Source: Micrasema longulum (Eukaryota > Arthropoda > Insecta > Trichoptera > Brachycentridae). Taken from it: a stretch of DNA of 64,000 nt. The stretch lies in the NCBI GenBank assembly GCA_022494885.1, contig JAGVSM010004937.1, forward strand, positions 62,001 to 126,000, read 5' to 3'. A program made the position numbers and the translations under genes. The notes under the pieces are model-generated. The model was not told the DNA's origin. It worked only from the letters and a program-made list of their open reading frames with translations, and did no database searches. Below are positions 20,471 to 30,859 of the stretch, piece by piece. The stretch's first letter is position 1, and each line of letters opens with the position of its first letter.

Positions 20471-20875
20471 CCATCGCTCGATTAAGGGTGAATGGATCCG
20501 GTGAATGGATCCACCCTGCAGTGTCTTGGAGAAGCGCGCTGTTGGAGCTTTTCAGGCGTTCCCATAGGCTCCAGGCTCTTTGGCGAAATAGGAGCAAAGG
20601 TGTTCACCCGTCCAGCTGTAAACATTTCGGAGGCACTGCAGTACCTATGCAATCCAAATAATTGCTTGTATGCGTTATTATATGTGACCCTTCCATGCTG
20701 CTTGCGTATAATTGTTGCATAGTTCCGCTGTATTATTGGACGTCAAATACGATGTAAAGATGATTTTCTTCACTTCGTCACTACACTGAAAGAAGCGTCT
20801 TGCTAGCATAGAGGCCCTGACATTGATGGCTCTTCTCTGTCTCTCTATGTCTTGAATCATCAGTCAGTATGTGTA
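20470..20875 (-). pseudogene. LINE RT C-terminus
   Basis: The minus strand reads DIERQRRAINVRASMLARRF, FQCSDEVKKIIFTSYLTSNN, TAELCNNYTQAAWKG, then after frameshifts NNAYKQLFGLHRYCSASEMF, VNTFAPISPKSLEPMGTP and LKSSNSAL. This order (R.....R.N.L.R.F..CS..VK..LF.SYC......LW......L...YN...R.LF..PR..SAS.MF) is the common C-terminal part of animal endonuclease-RT LINEs. Several indels; not functional. Confidence 0.85.
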
Positions 20876-21059
20876 TTGCTTACAGATATTTATATTTTAT
20901 TCCAAAAACAAAGCCGTTTCATATTTAATATTAATACATTGATTTTTAAACATAAAAAGGACCAATTTAGTTTTTATCAAAGAAGTACCTATATAGGTAA
21001 TGTAAATGTTAAATGTGACAAAAAATTTGAAAGTGAAAAAATAATCTAACGTTTTCTAT

Positions 21060-21260
21060 GGATTAATAATAAACAAAATACTGAATACACATACCGTGTC
21101 ATCTATACAAATACATACATGAACACATATTATGTACATATAAAAACATACGTACCCGCATTCACATGCATAAAATATATAAAACAAACATATACACTCT
21201 ACACTCTTATATACGGTACATATACATATACGGTACATTTACATATATCCAAATATCACA
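21060..21260. repeat. Degenerate (ACATAT)n microsatellite
   Basis: Runs of ACATA, TATAC and GGTACATATACATA-type steps. The frames on both strands here are simple-repeat artefacts. Confidence 0.7.
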
Positions 21261-21267
21261 ATAAACA

Positions 21268-21645
21268 CATCATCATCAATTCCCTATTTGCGCCCAGTAG
21301 AGCATAGGACACTAAATTGGCACATCAAACGCAGTGTATTTCAATAATCTGCAACACGAGTAAACGGTGATCAGTCTTACGCTCCACGTGCCAGTCCAGG
21401 GAAAGTGAAATATTGCAGTGAACAACATTTTAAATAATTATTTCACATTGACCCTACCAGGAATCGAACCCAAGTATGGTTGGCGAAACCACTACACTAC
21501 GAGGTAGAATTATTTCGATATCCGTTTTCAGAATCTTTACCTGAAAAAAGCCATCAAGTAAACGTCTGTCTAGGTTTCTGGTTTTATTTCACACCCAGAA
21601 TTGTATTTTCCATTCGCCTGGATACAGACTATGATAAACATAAAA
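21268..21645 (-). mobile_element. tRNA-derived SINE (family 3) with upstream shared segment
   Basis: Minus strand: GATGAATG/GGAAAATACAATTCTG and GTGAAATAAAACCAGAA at ~21640-21575, then a tRNA-Gly-like head at ~21505-21445 (CTCGTAGTGTAGTGGTTTCG and GGTTCGATTCCTGGTAGG). The body TGAAATA..CTGGACTGGCACGTG follows, then the 3' end GTGTCCTATGCTCTACTGGG and GGGAATTGATGATGATG. Other copies are at 29208-29470 (+) and 11035-11185 (-). Confidence 0.75.
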
Positions 21646-21649
21646 CAAA

Positions 21650-22110
21650 ACTATTTTTAAGCTTGACGATAAATGCGATACCATAAAAAAACTTTGATTC
21701 ATGCTGAATCTATTACCTACCGGAAAAAATTATCCCGCATCAATACAATTAATTACAACCTTAATGAACTAAACGGTTTTATTCAACTGACCATGGTATC
21801 AAGTGATTAGTATAGTTTTATAGAACTGACCATGAACGAAAAGGGAATAGAGTTTTAGACTACAAATAGTTCTAACTAAAGATTTACTTCTAACACGACC
21901 TTCTGAGACTTTATGATGAGATCACGTTTTTAAATCACAGCACAGCTTCTAAAAAACACGTAAAATACAAGACTTTGATTTAAAATGCATTAAAAAATCC
22001 TTGGTAAAAATCTTCTCATAAAAATCCGGCTGAATAGGATTGATCAACGTCAAGAAGTAGTGGGTAGCTTGGGCAATAAATTCATCGTCTTCATCTTTTA
22101 ATAAATCCTA
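21650..22110. other. No gene recognised
   Basis: AT-rich. AACTGACCATG occurs twice (~21785 and ~21825), a trivial duplication. Confidence 0.35.
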
Positions 22111-22335
22111 AGATCTGAGTTAGAGAAAACTAGTTGTTCCTCCATCTCATTGTTGGTCTTCCAGACGGACATTGTTTAGATGGGATTTCATTGGCTGAAG
22201 TGAACGCAAGTCTGTCACTGCTCATCCTATCAACAATATCCCTCCAGTATCTTCGTCTGGATCTGCTGCATCGCACAATATCCTTAATTCCATATATATT
22301 CATTACAGTACTACGTATTCAGTCTCGGGGCGTTT
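22110..22335 (-). pseudogene. Probable LINE C-terminal fragment
   Basis: The minus strand reads RRRYWRDIVDRMSSDRLAFT then SANEIPSKQCPSGRPTMRW, which resembles the arginine-rich GRP..RW tail of RTE-like elements. No second copy in the window; moderate uncertainty. Confidence 0.4.
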
Positions 22336-22339
22336 TTCC

Positions 22340-22815
22340 ACTAATAGACCTTTATATCTTCATTTCAGAAGATGTTTCTTCAGGCGTTATTCAAACAGAG
22401 ATTTAGTAACATCTTTGATAGTATATGGGAGATGATTTCACAGCCGTGCCGCATGGACAATTACGAGTATATGAGTAAGAAAAGATAGAGGAATTGTGGC
22501 TGGGTATTAAGAGGGTGCTTTGAGAATTGGAATGAAGAGGTCAACCATGAACTGGTAAGCGTTGAAACTTTTCACGGAGTGTTATATAGGTGCGCTAGGA
22601 CTATGAAGTACAGTGGACAGGAGTGAGAGAGAGTGATAGTCTCTCCACTATCTAATTTTAAGACATTTCAGTTGCCTACGATAATCAGAAATGTGGTCAT
22701 ATTTCCTTAGACCAAAAATATACTTAATGCATGTATTCTGAAGTCGTTCGAGTTTATCGAGTTGCATTTCAAATGAGCTCCTGCAAGAAGCAAAACTAAC
22801 GACTCTAGCTATACA
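22340..22815 (-). pseudogene. CR1/L2-like LINE (family K) C-terminus
   Basis: Minus strand: ARVVSFASCRSSFEMQLDKL, ERLQNTCIKYIFGLRKYDHI, SDYRRQLKCLKIR-stop, LHSPSAPI, then HAARL.NHLPYTIKDVTKSL and RLKKHLL. This is the C-terminal third of a CR1/L2-type RT (L..LQN..I..IF.L...DHI). Ends are shared with 16.4 kb. Several stops. Confidence 0.75.
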
Positions 22816-22819
22816 AGTT

Positions 22820-23800
22820 AAGAATCAATTTATAAAAGGAGCATATGCAGCGGTGTGTCATTCTCTAAATCAAGACTATAAATTTTTATTGGATTCGTTC
22901 GAAGATTGGTGTCAAAAAACATGCAACAGAAGAGGCAAAAACAAAATAACAGATAAGAAAAAATGCGTATGGAGCATCAAAAAGAAAATTAGAATAATGA
23001 AACATCTACTTATATGTTAAGTAAATTATAGAGCAGGTCGTTCTGTGGTGGAAGTAATTGACAATAACATGCTTACAAAAATAACATTTAAGAAAACAAA
23101 CAAATAATGGTATACACAACATTTGTGTGAACTTCAGAAACGGAGATATGACGCATAAAAAATTGCTTAAATAATCCAATCAGATGATGAATGGGAAATA
23201 TGAAAGAATTAGGAAACATAATGCGTCTGAATTTAATAACTTGTAATATAGTAACTGAATTTTTTTTGGATATATGAATTATATTGTAAGTTATAACTAG
23301 TTGTTAAAGTTTCTTTTTACAACTATCTTATTAAAAATATTACATTGCAGCTTAAATAATTAATAGTCTAGTCTAGCGTCATCAGTGTAATCTAGAATGG
23401 ATAGTAGTAACTATAAAAAAAACAGTACGTGAAAAAAACATGTTAGAGGATGAGATCTGAAAAAACTGCTTATAAAGACCAAAACACGGTTAAAGATCAT
23501 AAAACATGGAATTTTAATTGGATACTTTGATTTTTATGCGAATAATAAATACGTAGCCTACGGTTGTAGGTAAGGCACGCAAGAGAACTGCACACATGAC
23601 CAAGATGGCGGTTTGTATGCAAGTTGGCCGCTGTTATTAGGCAAATTGACAGTGGAAGTATTCGGTAAAAAACTTGCTAATACTAAACAATGCATATTAT
23701 ATTATTATGTGACCGTGGAGCTAAAACAGTCGAGAGTAATACAGAATACGCAGGCCCGAATGAGGAATTCACAAACGTACAAAATTGCATAAAAATAAAG
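22820..23800. other. No gene recognised
   Basis: AT-rich. A CAAGATGGCGG word at ~23600 echoes the 3.1-kb inverted repeat. No frame of note. Confidence 0.35.
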
Positions 23801-24700
23801 AGTATTAATTTTTCTAGAGGGTGTTATGAATAATTTATACTGTTTTTATTTTGGAAAGCCAAAAGACATTTACAAAAAAAAGATACATTTTATAAATGTA
23901 TATACATATACGTACTATAACCGACATACATAATAAGGGACAACAAATATTGACAAAAGACAAAAAGCAGTACTTCTGATACCAAAGACAAAAACAAATT
24001 ACGGACAAAGACACTACAATTTTCAGGCACTTAGACTTTGCATTTTTTTAAGTATGGAGATTCAGGTAACCAAATTAATAAAAATGCTTTTCAAGCTACC
24101 CTTCCAGAACGATAGGAGGAGGTTTTTATCAATTATCGGAGGTTTTTATCAATCTAAAAGTTTATTATTATCCATTACTATCGTAAATTATATCAGTTTA
24201 GTTTATATAGGACGGCCCTTCACCTGTATTTCATGGATACGAGAAGCTAGTACCTAATAGTTCTAGGTAACATTTTTTTTATCGTTTAGTATTCTTCAAA
24301 ACTGTTAAAATTTCTTTATTAATGTTTTTTTTTCTTTTCTTTTCTTTTCTTGAATTATTTAAAAGTACAAAATATTTCTCTTATCATTTTTTTTTATCAG
24401 TATGTATTTATATGTATATTTATATTAGTTACCTAAGTAGTAGTTTTAAATAATAATACATGTAATTTAAAAAAAAAATCTTCGTTTAGTGTTATTAAAA
24501 ATTGTTTTAATTTTTTTAATATGTGTTGCTTTCTTACTTTTTTTTTCTTTTTTTACAGGTTCAAAATATTTCTATGACCAAATATTTCATTTTTAAAGTA
24601 TTTTTATAACTAGTAATATAATTTTTAAACTGTGTAACTTTTTCTTTTTTGACTCACTAAGTGCCGTTTATTTCAATAAAATAGAATATAAAAAAATTGC
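23800..24700 (+). repeat. Repeat I, copy 2
   Basis: ~24205-24690 matches 17265-17720 plus 18560-18610 (CCTGTATTTCATG, CCTAATAGTTCTAG, AAGTACAAAATATTTCTCTT, CACTAAGTGCCGTTTATTTC). Repeated T-runs and an A-rich end fit a LINE 3' UTR. 23800-24200 shows no recognisable coding. Confidence 0.6.
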
Positions 24701-24880
24701 AATTTCAATGCCAATGATGCCATTGTCCAATACTTCCCGATACGGTACTGTTTCGTGGAAGCAATTTCATTAATTTGTTTCAACGGAGCCTTGAGAGGTT
24801 TGATGAGGTGATGAACGAATGGCGCGGAAGAGGGAGGGGGTGTTAAGGTAAGGAGGTCGTTGAATGAAATATTTTATAAT

Positions 24881-25345
24881 GTTTTGAGTATGTCTAAATG
24901 CTTGCAGACTGGCTGGATTTCCTCCCTAGGGAGTTACTTAGATCTAAATTTTTTGCAACAGAGGAAAAACATTTTTAAGAAGAGAATATGGAAGTCTAGG
25001 CATTTACAGGGCTTATAACCTGTCATTGGCTGGTTTAAGTGGCCACTTTACACCCTGTGTATCCACATTTCTTCAACTCTTCCACATGTTGACTTTTGTG
25101 AAGTAAAAGAGCTGAAACCTTTATCACGCGAGTGAGATTCGTCCGGCTGAACCAATTCACCTGCTAGGCAACGCCTGAAAACAATTTTCCAATTTTTAAA
25201 CGTCTTCTTTTACCAGTTAGTTAATTCAACAATGTTTTGAGTATGTCCAAAGGCTTGCAGACTGGCTGGATTTATTCCATATTCTCAAAAATATTTTTCC
25301 CTCTCTGTTGCAATAAATTTAGAAATATTTTACGATCTAAATGGT
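24881..25345 (+). mobile_element. Repeat A (foldback/MITE), nearly full length
   Basis: Begins ATGTTTTGAGTATGTCTAAA, TGCTTGCAGACTGGCTGGAT, CCTCCCTAGGGAGTTA, then GCAACAGAGG, GGAAGTCTAGGCATTTACAG, GGCTTATAACCTGTCATTGG, CTGGTTTAAGTGGCCACTTT, ACACCCTGTGT, and GTGAAGTAAAAGAGCTGAAA. At 25223 a second left terminus in the same orientation starts, so two copies are joined or one end is duplicated. The reverse-complement terminus appears at 28620-28668 and 44520-44578, which shows inverted ends. Confidence 0.85.
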
Positions 25346-25613
25346 AACAGGTTGGCTGATATTCACACCAGAATACGTGGACAATGCATTATTATTTATT
25401 TATTAATTTCAAATTACATTTATTAATTTCAACGGCTTACGCCTTTAACACACTATAAAATAATATTGAAAAACAATTATAATAAAACAAAACTCCTGAA
25501 CACACTATAAAAAATATAGATACATGAAATAAAATGTTTTTGGTATGGTATTTTGCATGATTTTTTTATATTTTTTTTATGGGTGCTTTTACATTGCAAT
25601 ATTTCATATATCC

Positions 25614-26415
25614 TGGGCCGCGATTATGAACGGCTCTTTTCATAGGTATATACTGAGACGGTATTTTTTTATTACTTTTGCGTACATTTATATAAACTAT
25701 AATAAAATAATGAACACTAATAAGTAAAACGATAATAAAACAGTTACTAAAAATTTTTCTCTTATGACGTCTCTTCTTCTTCACGTGTCATTTCGGGTCC
25801 CCCCGACGCTGACGATCACTTGGGAGAAAGCTTCTCTATCCTGAGCAGTGCGAAACAGCTCCTCCACAGTTCTAATCCTGGTCCATGCTCGGATGTTTCG
25901 AAGCCAGGAAAGCTGTTTTCTTCCAACCCCTCTACGTCCCTCGATCTTCCCCTTCGTGACAAGCTGAAGTATGGCATATTTATCACCTCTCAACACATGG
26001 CCAAAATATGCAATCTTACGGAGCTTAACAGCGGTGAATAGTTCTCTATTAGTATTGGCTCTACGCAATACTTCATTGCTGGTTATCATATCGGTCCAAG
26101 ATATTCTTAGCATTTTTCGGTGGATCCACATTTCAAATGCTTCAAGGCGGTTTATAATATTAACTTTTAGTCTCTAAATAATAATAAATAAAACTATAAT
26201 AATAGGTATAAACTAATATCGATATTTATGTACGAATGAGCGTATATTTGTATAAAAATTCAAAGTATCGTCATCGGTCACCGGTAATTGAACATGTTTA
26301 GAAAAAAAAAATGCAAACATATTCTATTTCTCATCCAGAAAACTTAATTTTACTTTGTAGATAAAATTGAAGATAAATTTTTACTTCCCATCAGAATACG
26401 TATCCTGGACTGGAA
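25614..26415 (+). mobile_element. Repeat B interrupted by a LINE insertion
   Basis: 25614-25664 (CCTGGGCCGCGATTATGAAC to GAGACGGTAT) and 26205-26415 (GGTATAAACTAATATCGATA onward) join to give the same order as 18961-19140. The break is filled by 540 bp (25665-26204), flanked by a 5-bp GGTAT duplication. Confidence 0.85.
25665..26204 (-). pseudogene. RTE-like LINE C-terminus inserted in repeat B
   Basis: The minus frame 26131-25781 reads MWIHRKMLRISWTDMITSNE, VLRRANTNRELFTAVKLRKI, AYFGHVLRGDKYAILQLVTK and GKIEGRRGVGRKQLSWLRNI, ending with a stop. The R.....FGH..RG..Y..LQ....GKIEGRR..GR....WL.N order is the C-terminus of a widespread LINE family, also present at 39.4-39.7 kb. The 3' end carries (GAA)n (25771-25780 as CTTCTTCTTC on the plus strand). 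5'-truncated. The GGTAT duplication brackets the insert. Confidence 0.9.
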
Positions 26416-26419
26416 CGTC

Positions 26420-27040
26420 AAATGCCCTGTAAATTAACTATCGCCTTCCAAGCGTAGGTCTTAGAAAATACCCGGGGCAAAAGTTAGAGGGCAAGCGCTC
26501 TCACACCCTCAGGATGCAGCTTCCTTTGTAATGCAAAGCATCGTATTAACAATACATCATCTGCACGTCTGTACCTACATAAAAGAAAAAATGACACACT
26601 TAGTATATCGCTAAATCATGAAATCAGTAAGTACACCATGAGAGATACTCAATTTTGAGAGTAATGTAAATCGTATTCCAGTTTTTGTAGGAATTCCCAA
26701 TAAATAAAACTGTATAAAGAGGCAATTTAATTCGTAACATTTAAGAATGTTTTTCACAGAGAATCGATTCGCAATGAGGTTATATAAAAAACGCATTTGT
26801 GAAATTCCATCAGCACGATCGTTCCCTGCTGGTTATCGTTCTTGCGAATAATTAACATTAACACTGTGAATTTATAATTAATCCATTTTAGCAACATCGA
26901 CTGCTAACGACACTTGCTAATTAAAATTATTATATTACGTGAGTAGTCACTATTTATATGATGAAATATTAAAAGAAAACTTAGTAACTGAGATAAAGAG
27001 ATGCTCATATTACATTTCTACGATGCTAGGTGAAACTTGT
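26420..27040. other. No gene recognised
   Basis: AT-rich with one GC-richer patch at ~26440-26530. No frame or repeat match. Confidence 0.35.
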
Positions 27041-27044
27041 GTAA

Positions 27045-27430
27045 CATATTACAGCAGAGATGAAGAACATTTGAGAGAAGGTAATATAGAAGTCTAAGCA
27101 TCTACAGGGCTTATGACCTGTCAATGGCTGGTTTAAGTGGCCACTTTACACACTGTGTAACATTCACCATTCTGCCCATATTCGAACATCTATATTCCTT
27201 CAATTCTTTCATCTGTTGATGTTTGATGTTGAAGTGGCCACTTAAACCAGCCATTGACAGGTCATAAGCCCTGTAGATGCCTGGACTTTTATATTACTTT
27301 ATCTTAAATGTTCTTCATCTCTGTTGTAATATGTTAATATAAACATCTCCCCAGGGAGTTGAATCCAGTCCTTGTCTACAAAAATTTGGACAAACTAAAA
27401 GTATTGTTGTATAACATACGTTGTAAATCA
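27045..27430. mobile_element. Repeat A, inverted (palindromic) copy, subfamily 2
   Basis: The arms 27061-27146 and 27232-27317 are inverted copies containing CAGGGCTTATGACCTGTCAA and GCTGGTTTAAGTGGCCACTT. After the right arm come GTTGTAATATGTTAATATAA, CTCCCCAGGGAGTTGAATCC and the terminus GGACAAACTAAAAGTATTGT. This variant (CTCCCCAGGGAG) also occurs at 34.2 kb. Confidence 0.85.
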
Positions 27431-27535
27431 TTTTCTGATTCTGCCACTGTAGTTGCATCGTCTGCGTAGGCATGTGATGTTAACGACCTTATCTCCATTA
27501 GTCCTAGATTTACTACTTCCTCCGTCCTTGATCAA
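27420..27535 (-). pseudogene. LINE RT fragment with YADD motif
   Basis: The minus strand reads VVNLGLMEIRSLTSHAYADD then ATTVAESENDLQR. YADD is RT motif C. The same segment occurs in the LINE fragments at 29.46-29.8 kb and 43.13-43.46 kb. It abuts the end of the repeat A copy. Confidence 0.75.
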
Positions 27536-27639
27536 AACATTTTGGGTTAATATTGTTGTAATTTATATAGTTATTGAGATGTAACACTAACTCGTTGTCC
27601 TGAATATGTGCTTTTAAAATAAATGTAAATATTATTAAA

Positions 27640-27705
27640 GTCTTATATTATTAAAGTCTCGAAGATGTCGCGAAAGCGATGAAACTGGTCACTGGATATT
27701 CCAAA
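27640..27705 (+). ncRNA. Hammerhead-like motif, degenerate
   Basis: Reads TCGAAGA-T-GTCGC-GAAA-GCGAT-GAAA-CTGGTC, that is a degraded CUGANGA box, a GNRA-capped hairpin as stem II, GAAA, and a very short stem III ending GUC. The first box has lost the CU. Same layout (including the extra U after the A9 position) as the 0-2 kb motifs. Fold and activity unverified. Confidence 0.3.
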
Positions 27706-27849
27706 TTTGTGGATTAAAGTATCAATCGTCTTTTATTTATATTATACCTCGAATTCACTCATTAGACGCACCTGTAGAAATTATAACGGACTCAGTATTG
27801 ATGTAGACATTTTTAACTGCACGTTGCATTTGTACAGAAAATTTCTTCA

Positions 27850-28255
27850 TGGGGTCGATTATTTGGGATAGTTGCTGTATGTGCATCTTGAGTGGTTTAT
27901 GCTATGCATATGTGCCGCATGTAATGTATATGTTTGTGTATGTTTTATATGTGCGTTCATGTGTGTGCGTGGATGGCTCGGAGTGTACATTCGGTATTTT
28001 TATTTATTTTAATTTATTACCTCCATGGAAAACGCAAATGTCAACAATTATCTTTTTTCACTTAAAATTCTTATTTATTTTTTATTTTTTGTCACATTTA
28101 ATGTTTATATCTTTTTAATTTATGAAAACTTAATTGGTCTTTTTATGTTAAAAAATTGTTGTTTTTAATACTGATTTTGTATGACTGTATGTTTTCTAAA
28201 TAAAATAAAATAAAATAAAAAAAATTAAAAAAAAATTAAAAAAATAAAATAATAA
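27850..28255 (+). other. TG-rich stretch and (TAAAA)n tail
   Basis: 27870-27990 is TG/CATG-rich low complexity. 28193-28255 is a (TAAAA)n-type tail preceded by GTATGACTGTATGTTTTCTA, similar to the LINE 3' end near 16400. Probably the 3' end of a truncated LINE. No coding part recognised. Confidence 0.45.
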
Positions 28256-28668
28256 CTTTACACACTGTGTAACATTCACCATTCTGCCCATATTTGAACA
28301 TCCACATTTCCTCAACTCTTCCATCTGTTGACTTTTGTGAAGTAAAAGAGCTGAAACCTTTATCACGTGGGTGAGATTCATCCGGCTGAACCAAATCACC
28401 TACTAGGCAGGTGGAAGAGTTGAGGAAATGTGAATGTGGGCTCAACAGATGGAAGAGTTGAGGAAATGTGGATGTTCAAACATGGGCAGAATGGTGAATG
28501 TTACACAGTGTGTAAAGTGGCCACTTAAACCAGCCAATGACAGGTCATAAGCCCTGTAAATGCCTAGACTTCCATATTCCCTTCTCAAAAACTTTTTCCC
28601 TCTCTGTTGAAATAAATTTAAATATGAACAACTCCCTAGGGAGGAAATCCAGCCAGTCAAACATTGAA
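28256..28668 (-). mobile_element. Repeat A, inverted copy, subfamily 1
   Basis: 28258-28332 and 28441-28522 are inverted arms (ACACTGTGTAACATTCACCA, CCACATTTCCTCAACTCTTC). The right side continues to CTCCCTAGGGAGGAAATCCA and GCCAGTCAAACATTG, the inverted terminus of repeat A. The frames crossing it are repeat-derived. Confidence 0.85.
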
Positions 28669-28669
28669 G

Positions 28670-29200
28670 AGAAACAGACCTCATAAATTAGCCAACTTGT
28701 AGGATAAAATTTATTGTACTAAAGAAAACATTATAAAATTTTACCGACAAAGCTATTTCGCATGCTAATGAAATGACACAAGAATAGCATGAAATGCCAT
28801 CACAACTTCAGTCTGCACTCTCTTCCTACCGCGGCAATAGCTAAAATAGTTCCCCGGCCGCTAGTTGGCAACCACGAAAGTGAAATGAAAGTATTATAGC
28901 GTCGTGAAGTGGAATGCTGAATGCGAGAAATCGTATATAAATAAATAATCAATCTCCCACAATTCAGGTCAAAACAAATAATAATAAACGTTCGATTATT
29001 CGCTTCTAACAACCGCATTTTTGCACCGAGCATATTAGAAATACCGCAAAAATATTATCGTTTAAATCATATTTTTATAGCACATACAATACCCATTCAA
29101 ATTAAATCAATTTCAATGGTAGGATAGACGAGAGATGGATGAAAGAAATTCAGAACATTTCTCAGGCATCCAGATGTTTACTTACTGAGATGGATATGTT
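28670..29200. other. No gene recognised
   Basis: Slightly GC-richer near 28800-28900. No domain or repeat match. A short stretch (~29125-29190) is shared in inverse with ~43450-43490. Confidence 0.35.
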
Positions 29201-29204
29201 TGTC

Positions 29205-29455
29205 AGCCTCGTGGTGTAATGGTCGGCGTGTTTGCCTACCATGCAAGAGGTCTCGGGTTCGATTCCCGACATGGTTGATATGAAATATTTATTTAAAAGG
29301 GTGTTTTTACACTAGAATATTTCATAGTCTCTGGACTGGTACCTGAAGCATAAGACTGATCATCTTACCTTCATGTAATAAAAATTGAAAAAATATCAAT
29401 GTACGCTGCAATTGGTGAACTAATGCAGTGCCCTATGCACCATTATGTGCGGAAA
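29205..29455 (+). mobile_element. tRNA-derived SINE (family 3), copy
   Basis: tRNA-Gly-like head GCCTCGTGGTGTAATGGTCG and GGTTCGATTCCCGACATGG (29211-29278). Then TGAAATATT..CTCTGGACTGGTACC and the 3' segment CAGTGCCCTATGCACCATTA. The acceptor strands do not pair, and the body matches 21268-21505, so it is a SINE, not a tRNA gene. Confidence 0.8.
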
Positions 29456-29835
29456 GAGAATGAGGAGGAGGAGGATGGATATGTTCTCATCATCACTATG
29501 GCTGCATCATCTGCATGGCATGTGATGTTAATGAATGTTTTCTCCCTTAGTGGATTCACTACTTTTTTTTATTCTGAAAAGCGTTTTTTTAAATATATTT
29601 ATTCTGCTTGTGAAAGAAAAGGTTTTTGGCGTATATATTGTTGTGGTATATTTAGTTATAAAGGTGCTAAACTTCCTTTGTTTCTTTGTTGTTCTCAATA
29701 TGTGTTAATTTTTAATGTTAATATTATTTATGTCCCGAATTGAGTTGTTGTAACTCCTGGGAATGTAATCCACCGTATTATACTTGTAAAATACTTTTTG
29801 TTATATGATTAATAAATGAAATTTAAAAAAACATA
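29456..29835 (-). pseudogene. LINE RT fragment, family H, copy 1
   Basis: Reverse-complement partner of 43135-43465. On the minus strand it includes CATTAACATCACATGCCATG and CAGATGATGCAGCCATAGTG, the remains of an RT palm segment (ITCHADDAAIV, from YADD). It is followed by AT-rich sequence that is conserved between the two copies. No usable frame. The plus-strand frame at 29399-29743 is a shadow. Confidence 0.6.
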
Positions 29836-30002
29836 AATAATTATGGTAAAGAGGATAGGCGGTGACTGAGAATTTTTAAGGATAGGTATTTGAACATTGT
29901 TTTAATGTCACTATCTCGCAAATGCTTCCCCGATATTGTGCGAAAAAGACGACTGCACGTAGGACTGATTATGCCTAGCTAAACCATAGTTATCATATTT
30001 AT

Positions 30003-30150
30003 ATGCCGTACGTCCGAAGATGGCAGATAAAACTGGGCACTTATATTGTATTTTGGATGGTCCTAGCTCCCATAAGAAACAATTTATCAGAAAAGCAAAA
30101 TGATAGAGACACGCTTCGGTAACTATCTACAGTGTGTAAAAAAAAACACC
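30003..30150 (-). repeat. Repeat M, copy 2
   Basis: Minus-strand partner of 7440-7612 (ACACACTGTAGATAG, GTCTCTATCATTTTGCTTTT, GCTAGGACCATCCAAAA, CAGTTTTATCTGCCATCTTC). Confidence 0.65.
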
Positions 30151-30419
30151 GCTCTAAAGTCCGTTCATTATTACAAGAATTTCCAAATAAACAAACCAGC
30201 CGCGTGATATCCGACGAAGAATATCCTATTTCGCACGTATCATCTTAATTTAAACGACACGGTAAAATTATAGTGGATTGACATTTATTAGATTCGTTTG
30301 TACCTATTGAAATTTGATAATATTTATATTTTTCGTTTTTTTTATAAAACTCCATAGTTAATGATTTTAATCAAAGTATAAATAAAATAGGTTCGGTTAA
30401 TAAATAAAAAAATATATAT

Positions 30420-30605
30420 ATTAGCATTCTTATAATTTACCCAAATATTTCCTTTTTCGTGATCATTTTCAACGAGTTGTAAATAACTAACTATTAGAAA
30501 ATGGAAATCAAGTTGGGGTAGAGTGGGGTTTGAACCTCTGATCCGTGAGTCCGCAACACTAGCCACGGGACCACAACTCGATTCAAATAATACAGTAAAA
30601 CTTAA
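30420..30605 (-). mobile_element. tRNA-derived SINE (family 2), copy 2
   Basis: Minus strand: CCCGTGGCTAGTGTTGCGGA, GGTTCAAACCCCACTC, CTTGATTTCCATTTTCTAAT, CAACTCGTTGAAAATG. Same order as 13945-14125. Confidence 0.85.
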
Positions 30606-30639
30606 CATAAGATATTTTTATATTTTTTATTAATATCCC

Positions 30640-30780
30640 TACAGAGATGAGGTAGAATTTTTTCAAATTCAGGATTATGGATATTCGAGCTTTTACAGGG
30701 CTTATGACCTGTCATTGGCTGGGTTAAGTGGCCACTTTACGTATTTACAACATTCCCCATTCCGCTTATTAGCGAATATC
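30640..30780 (+). repeat. Repeat A fragment
   Basis: CAGGGCTTATGACCTGTCAT, GGCTGGGTTAAGTGGCCACT, then a diverged CATTCCCCATTCCGCTTAT. Confidence 0.75.
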
Positions 30781-30859
30781 GACACAGGTAACATTTTTTT
30801 GATTTTTGTATATATGTTATTAAATGAGAAACGGTTCTGGTTACGATTTTTAAGTTCTA

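Noticed and set aside
29211..29279. tRNA-Gly-like sequence
   Set aside because: Acceptor strands GCCTCGT and ACATGGT do not pair; body shared with 21.3-21.5 kb shows a SINE.
29399..29743. 114-codon plus-strand frame
   Set aside because: Begins in a SINE tail and continues antisense to LINE family H, which is conserved in inverse at 43.1-43.5 kb.
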